From: Clostridiales bacterium UBA1246 | Lineage (GTDB): Bacteria > Bacillota > Clostridia > Oscillospirales > Oscillospiraceae | Direction of reading: 5' to 3' | NCBI GenBank assembly: GCA_002308315.1 | Contig: DBWE01000159.1 | Location: forward strand, 324 to 9,039 | DNA length: 8,716 nucleotides | In this document: positions 5,021 through 8,716 of the stretch, piece after piece | Layout: the number at the start of each line of letters is the position of its first letter | Numbering within the stretch: position 1 is the stretch's first letter | The notes under the pieces: model-generated | What the model was told of the DNA's origin: nothing | Databases searched by the model: none | Seen by the model: only the letters and a program-made list of their open reading frames with translations | Position numbers and translations under genes: made by a program

Positions 5021-6996
5021 GGCTCTTTCCCCCCCGCCTGCAGCGTAAAGACGAACACCGGATTCTGCGCCGTCATAAGGTTGTACGGCCCTGCCCTGCG
5101 GCCCTTTGCGACGCTCACGGAAACGACCTCGGTCTCCGCGAAGGGAAACTGCTTCATGCAGGAGGTAAGCTCCGCCGCGGTCTCGAGAGTGACCGCCGTG
5201 GCGACTATGCGCACAGCGGGAGCTTTTTCGAGTATCAGGGAGATCAGCTCTTTGATATTCCCGCCGCTGCCGCCTATGAACACCCGGGACGGGGCAGGCA
5301 GTTCTGCGCAGGCCTCCGGCGCGCTGCCGGCGACGGGGACGATGTTGGAGGCACCGAAGCGCTCCGCGTTTTCTTTGAGAAGCCGCAGGGCGTCTTCGTT
5401 TTTTTCCACGGCGTAAACGCGGCCCCTGAAGGCTGCCAGGGCCATTTCGACGGTAACGGAGCCGCTTCCCGCGCCGACGTCCCAACAGACGGAGTCGGAG
5501 GCGACGCGAAGCTTGCTCATACATACCGCGCGGACCTCGCTTTTGGTCATGGGTACGCTTTCGGCGCGTATAAAGGCCCGGTCGGGCAGACCGAAGGCCG
5601 CGGCGGTATCGGGAGAGTCGTTTTCTATGAGCACCGCGCTGAGACTGTCGTAGCTGCCGTCGGCAAGCTGAGACGCGCTGCCGGTAACGATGCTTTCGTC
5701 CGGATAGCTCAGACGCTGGCCTATATGCATTTTCACCCCGCCGAGACCGGCGGAGGTCAGCGACCGGCACAGCTCGTTTACGCCCCTTTCGCCGCCGGTA
5801 AGGACGAATACGAGGGGGTTTGATCTGACGTAGGGCACGGCGTCGGCGTCCCGGCCGTGCAGGCTGACGGGTACGGCCTGCTCATACGACAGGGCGAGGC
5901 GCGAACAGAGATACGACATCGAGCTGAGTCCCGGCAGCAGATTAACGCGGAAGCCCTCCAGCATGGGCGCCAGCTTTTTCGCGCCGCTGAAGAAGCCCGT
6001 ATCCCCGGACATGAGAACGGCAAAGCGGGAGTATTCCGGATGAGAGCGGATGAAGCCGGATATCGCGTCGGGCGAAACGGCCTCGAAGGTGCCCTTGCCC
6101 GGAGCGGAAAAGGCCGCGAGCATTCGCCCGGCGCCTATGAGGCAGTCGGCGGACTCCACGGCGCGGACGACCCGGGCGGTCATGCTGTCGCGGCTGCCCG
6201 GACCTATGCCGACGATATCCACCGAAACGGGGCGGCTGAGAGAAAAGCGGGAGCAGATAAGGGCGACGGCATCGGAAAGTTCGAGACCCTCCTTCTGAGG
6301 GGGACGGCCGATGACCACGGCACGGGCTCCCGCCGCCGACGCGGCGGATATTTTTTCATCGAAGCCACCGGCGCCTCCGGTGTCTTTCGTAACGAGAAAG
6401 GCCGCGTTCACCGATCGGAGCACGGCGATATTCATCTCCTCGGAAAAAGGCCCCTGCATGGCGATTATATGTGCGGGCGGCAGGCCCGCCTCACGGCAGG
6501 CGGCCAGAGACGAGTCCATGGGCAGCACCCGCGCCCATACCCGTTCGGCAAAGTTTTTCAGCGGAGTGAAGGAGGACAGCTCCTTGCTCCCGGTGGTCAG
6601 CAGTATCGCGCCCTCGGTTTTGTCGAGATAGGCGACCGCCGAAGGGATGTCGGGCACGTAGACCGCGCCGCGGCCCTGCTCCGAGCTGTCGCGAAGGACG
6701 CGGAGATATTCGCATCCGGCCCGCTCGCAGGCCGAAGCGATGTTTTCCGTAGCCGCCGCCGCGTAGGGGTGAGTGGCGTCTATGACCAGGTCGAAAGCGC
6801 GGCCGCGCATGAGCTCGGTCATCCCGTCCCCGTCCATACGCCCGGAAAGAACGGTGAGATTGTCGGCGGGGGAGAGCATGGTCTCGCCGTAGTCGGTGGC
6901 CACGCAGGCAGTAAGCCGGACGTTTTCGCGGCCGCTGAGCAGCCCGACGAGCTCGCGCCCCTCCGTGGTCCCGGCAAAAACGCAGACGTTATACAT
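5017..6996 (-). CDS. cbiJET: Trifunctional fusion CbiJ-CbiE-CbiT: cobalt-precorrin-6A reductase, C5- and C15-methyltransferases
   Basis: A 659-residue single open frame carrying three enzymes. Residues 1 to about 253 are CbiJ/CobK, the NAD(P)H-dependent cobalt-precorrin-6A reductase: FAGTTEGREL (7-16), DATHPYA (73-79), TTGSKEL (134-140), MQGPFSEEMN (180-189) and TKDTGGAGGFDEK (203-215). Residues about 256-460 are CbiE, a tetrapyrrole methylase for C5: VDIVGIGPGS (259-268), GAGRML (288-293), MSGDTGFFSGAKKL (329-342), LPGLSSMSYLCSRL (354-367) and LHGRDAD (379-385). Residues about 465-659 are CbiT, a Rossmann-type methyltransferase that methylates C15 and decarboxylates the C12 acetate: IRAESVPMTKSEVRA (476-490), the SAM motif WDVGAGSGSVTVEMA (505-519), VEKNEDAL and FIGGSGGN (573-580). 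All three domains look full length, with no stop or frameshift at the junctions near nt 6230 and 5600. The ATG at 6994-6996 has AGAGGA (7004-7009) seven bases upstream. It overlaps cbiH by 8 nt and cbiB by 4 nt. CbiET fusions (CobL-like) are well known; CbiJ at the N-terminus is less usual. Confidence 0.94.
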   Translation of the reverse strand: MYNVCVFAGTTEGRELVGLLSGRENVRLTACVATDYGETMLSPADNLTVLSGRMDGDGMTELMRGRAFDLVIDATHPYAAAATENIASACERAGCEYLRVLRDSSEQGRGAVYVPDIPSAVAYLDKTEGAILLTTGSKELSSFTPLKNFAERVWARVLPMDSSLAACREAGLPPAHIIAMQGPFSEEMNIAVLRSVNAAFLVTKDTGGAGGFDEKISAASAAGARAVVIGRPPQKEGLELSDAVALICSRFSLSRPVSVDIVGIGPGSRDSMTARVVRAVESADCLIGAGRMLAAFSAPGKGTFEAVSPDAISGFIRSHPEYSRFAVLMSGDTGFFSGAKKLAPMLEGFRVNLLPGLSSMSYLCSRLALSYEQAVPVSLHGRDADAVPYVRSNPLVFVLTGGERGVNELCRSLTSAGLGGVKMHIGQRLSYPDESIVTGSASQLADGSYDSLSAVLIENDSPDTAAAFGLPDRAFIRAESVPMTKSEVRAVCMSKLRVASDSVCWDVGAGSGSVTVEMALAAFRGRVYAVEKNEDALRLLKENAERFGASNIVPVAGSAPEACAELPAPSRVFIGGSGGNIKELISLILEKAPAVRIVATAVTLETAAELTSCMKQFPFAETEVVSVSVAKGRRAGPYNLMTAQNPVFVFTLQAGGKEP

Positions 6997-7720
6997 CGCG
7001 GTATCCTCTCGGCGTAACGAGCTTTCCGCCGATAAGCGCGGTGGAGGAATTGCCTATGAAAACCGTGCAGAACATGTCCGCCTCGGCGTCTCTGAGCCGG
7101 GCGAGAGTGAGCGTTGTCCCGCTTTCTCCCTCGCGGCCTATGTTGCGGGCTATGCCGCAAGGCCTGTCCTCGGGAAGACGGCGCAGCAGGATATCGCAGG
7201 CGCGGCGCAGATGGTCGGGGCGGCCGTGACTGACGGGGTTATACAGAACTATGGATAGATCGGCCGCGGCGGCGGCATCGAGACGTTTTTCTATCGTTTC
7301 CCAGGGGGTGAGGCGGTCGCTGAGGCTTATCACGGCGAAATCGTGAGTCAGCGGAGCGCCGAGAACGGCGGCGCCGCTGCAGGCGGCCGTCAGGCCGGGG
7401 ATCACGACTATCTCCGGCAGGGCGTCATTGCCGCGAAGCTCGTATATCAGCGCGGCCATGCCGTAGATGCCGCTGTCTCCCGAGCATATCATCGCCACGT
7501 CCTCGGCTCCGCGGGCGCGCTCCAGCGCCATGCGGCAGCGGTCCGCCTCCCGGGTCATGGGAGTGGTCAGATACTCCTTGTCGGGATAATCGTTTTTTAT
7601 AAGATCGACATAAACGTGATAGCCCACTATCACGCCGCAGCCGCGCAGAGCTCTGTCCGCGCGCAGGGTCATGTCCTCGCGGCTGCCGGGGCCGATGCCC
7701 ACAACGTACAGTTTACCCAA
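6989..7720 (-). CDS. cbiH: Cobalt-factor III / precorrin-3B C17-methyltransferase, CbiH
   Basis: A 243-residue SAM-dependent tetrapyrrole methylase that methylates C17 and drives ring contraction to give cobalt-precorrin-4. Motifs are VVGIGPGSREDMTLRA (6-21), GYHVYVDLI (33-41), MICSGDSGIYGMA (77-89), IPGLTAACSGAAVLGAPLTH (107-126) with DFAVISLSDRLTPW after it, VLYNPVSHGR (158-167) and RNIGREGE (192-199). The HDFAVISLSDRLTPW stretch and YNP..HGR are specific to CbiH/CobJ among these methylases. The start is TTG 7718-7720: GGAGGT sits five bases upstream, the protein then begins (M)GKLYVVGIGPG as expected, and no ATG or GTG start fits. Longer in-frame starts, up to 7855, would read back through cbiG and are shadows. 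It overlaps cbiG by 8 nt and the fusion gene by 8 nt. The C-terminal iron-sulfur extension of some CbiH proteins is absent. Confidence 0.95.
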   Translation of the reverse strand: MGKLYVVGIGPGSREDMTLRADRALRGCGVIVGYHVYVDLIKNDYPDKEYLTTPMTREADRCRMALERARGAEDVAMICSGDSGIYGMAALIYELRGNDALPEIVVIPGLTAACSGAAVLGAPLTHDFAVISLSDRLTPWETIEKRLDAAAAADLSIVLYNPVSHGRPDHLRRACDILLRRLPEDRPCGIARNIGREGESGTTLTLARLRDAEADMFCTVFIGNSSTALIGGKLVTPRGYRDV

Positions 7721-8716
7721 AGCGCACCTCCGTTTTTTCCGCGGCAAGAGCCACGGTAACGCCGTTGACGGCGGTTTTTTTGATAATAAGCTCGTCCGCC
7801 TCCGCGAGGGCGGCGCGTTCGCAGACGTTGTCCACGCCCGTGACGCTTTCCACAAAGGCGGAAGAGGAAAAGTCTCCCTTTACCTGTCTCAGGCGGTCGG
7901 CGCCGTATACGGTGAAGGGAAGAGCGTTGTTTTCACAGTAGGCCAGAAGCCCGGGCTCGTCCGCCTTCAGGTCGACGGACGCGGCGCATTTCACGGCGCG
8001 GAGATCTATCCCGTGCCCGCCGAGGACCTCCGAGACGGCGCGTGATATCGCCTCTTCGCCCGTCCCGCGGCGGCAGCCTATGCCGAGGTGAAGAACGCGG
8101 GGGATGAGCCTGAGAGTGATGCCGAAGGGCTCTTTTTTCTCCCAGCCGATATATATCCCGACGCTGCCGCTTTCTCCGCGCACCACGCCCGGGGGAAGCT
8201 CTCCCGAAACGGGCAGGGAGCAGCACACAGGCACGTCGCCCTCCAATATCGCGGAGCTGACCGCCTTCGCCGCGCGCATGTCGCCGATGACAAAGCCGTT
8301 TTCGGCGGCCCAGGCGTCCACGGAAAAACGGCGGTTTACGTCCGTAGCCGTAGTCACGACCGCCGTCGCCCCGAGAGCCTCCGCCAGAGCGGAGGCGAGA
8401 GCGTTGGCGCCGCCGATGTGTCCGCTGAGCAGGGGGATGACGAAGCGGCCCAGCTCGTCCAGGCACAGCACCGCGGGATCGGTGCGCTTGTCGCGCACGT
8501 ACGGGGCCACGGAACGCACGGCTATCCCCGCCGCGCTCACGAATATCAGCGCGCCGCAGCTTTCGAAAAGCGGGGCGTAAAACGTGAGATAGGGAGGCAG
8601 GAGCGGAAGAAAGTCCTCCGCCTCAAGCCGCGGCGGAGCGTAAAGGGAAACGTCGTGCCCGGCAAAAAAGCCGCGCACTCTGCGCGCCGTTTCACAACCG
8701 CGGCGGCTGTAGGCGA
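7713..8716 (-). CDS. cbiG: Cobalt-precorrin-5A hydrolase, CbiG (5' end cut by window edge)
   Basis: CbiG opens the delta-lactone of cobalt-precorrin-5A and releases the two-carbon fragment as acetaldehyde, giving cobalt-precorrin-5B. Of the reading frame, 333 whole codons are visible. A GTG at 8676-8678 could be read as a start, but the frame remains open upstream and the 12 codons before it encode AYSRRGCETARR, which resembles the usual CbiG N-terminus after its first beta strand. The gene therefore continues past the edge by only a few codons. The N-terminal domain carries FVSAAGIAVRSVAPYVRDK, the adjoining LCLDELGRFVIPLLSGHIGG and TTATDVNRRFSVDAWA. A divergent middle region follows, and the C-terminal domain begins LHLGIGCRRGTGEEAI (about nt 8060-8110) and contains DEPGLLAYC and VESVTGVDNVCERAAL. 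The stop is TAA 7713-7715. A fusion to another cbi domain upstream of the edge cannot be ruled out. Confidence 0.93.
   Translation of the reverse strand, partial: AYSRRGCETARRVRGFFAGHDVSLYAPPRLEAEDFLPLLPPYLTFYAPLFESCGALIFVSAAGIAVRSVAPYVRDKRTDPAVLCLDELGRFVIPLLSGHIGGANALASALAEALGATAVVTTATDVNRRFSVDAWAAENGFVIGDMRAAKAVSSAILEGDVPVCCSLPVSGELPPGVVRGESGSVGIYIGWEKKEPFGITLRLIPRVLHLGIGCRRGTGEEAISRAVSEVLGGHGIDLRAVKCAASVDLKADEPGLLAYCENNALPFTVYGADRLRQVKGDFSSSAFVESVTGVDNVCERAALAEADELIIKKTAVNGVTVALAAEKTEVRFG
7726..7731 (-). promoter_or_regulatory. Ribosome binding site that fixes the cbiH TTG start
   Basis: The minus-strand sequence GGAGGT lies within the last codons of cbiG, five bases upstream of TTG 7718-7720. 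Because the cbiG stop (TAA, 7713-7715) follows the TTG, a terminating ribosome is delivered directly to the cbiH start, consistent with translational coupling. Confidence 0.75.

Larger units (their letters stand above)
1024..8716 (-). other. Cobalamin (anaerobic pathway) operon segment: cbiG-cbiH-cbiJET-cbiB-cobD-cbiP-cobO
   Basis: Seven co-directional genes lie with junctions of -8, -8, -4, +7, +2 and +1 nt, leaving no room for internal promoters outside coding sequence, terminators or riboswitches. The operon promoter, and any cobalamin riboswitch controlling it, must lie to the right of the window. CbiG, CbiH, CbiJ, CbiE and CbiT mark the oxygen-independent branch. CobO, CbiP, CobD and CbiB belong to the shared late steps. 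Confidence 0.9.

Noticed and set aside
5021..5770. N-terminal extension of CbiB giving a 570-residue protein
   Set aside because: Shadow of the CbiE-CbiT part of the fusion gene; the GTGA overlap gives the expected CbiB N-terminus.
1..8716. Mobile element, CRISPR array, tRNA/rRNA or a novel defence or metabolic system
   Set aside because: No direct-repeat arrays, transposase or integrase frames, tRNA cloverleaf or rRNA-like sequence were seen. Almost the whole window is explained by a cobalamin operon plus two small genes.

Overview
The window is a compact, high-GC (about 60% by eye) bacterial segment dominated by a minus-strand operon for anaerobic (early cobalt insertion) cobalamin biosynthesis. 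Strong AGGAGG-type ribosome binding sites, a near-consensus TTGACA-17-TAAAAT promoter, free use of ATA isoleucine codons and a small membrane protein resembling clostridial ones suggest a high-GC anaerobic Firmicute (Clostridia, for example an Oscillospirales- or Christensenellales-like lineage). Another anaerobe such as a member of the Synergistota cannot be excluded.

Layout. Positions 1-293 hold the start of a leftward gene for a small protein, possibly MoaF-like, with a CX3CXC cysteine cluster; it runs off the left edge. Positions 294-487 are a divergent promoter region with one good promoter per direction and a small palindrome over the rightward start site. Positions 488-955 encode an uncharacterised five-helix membrane protein on the plus strand. 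Positions 955-1083 are a convergent junction with a perfect 20-bp inverted repeat and, embedded in the 3' end of cobO, a well-formed plus-strand intrinsic terminator. From 1024 to the right edge everything is one minus-strand operon. In transcription order it is cbiG (5' end just outside the window), cbiH, a three-domain cbiJ-cbiE-cbiT fusion, cbiB, cobD, cbiP and cobO. Successive genes overlap by 8, 8 and 4 nt and are then separated by 7, 2 and 1 nt, so the unit looks translationally coupled from end to end.

How the genes work together. CbiH contracts the corrin ring and CbiG opens the lactone and extrudes the two-carbon fragment. The fused CbiJ, CbiT and CbiE domains reduce cobalt-precorrin-6A, then methylate and decarboxylate to reach cobalt-precorrin-8. 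CobO adds the adenosyl ligand, CbiP amidates four side chains to give adenosylcobyric acid, CobD makes aminopropanol phosphate from threonine phosphate, and CbiB joins the two. Genes for the missing steps (cbiK/X, cbiL, cbiF, cbiD, cbiC, cbiA, cobU/S/C) are not in the window. Several probably lie beyond the right edge, upstream in the same operon.

I do not see a new biological system here. The most notable points are the CbiJ-CbiE-CbiT fusion, the terminator encoded within the antisense end of cobO, and two uncharacterised genes expressed divergently next to the operon.
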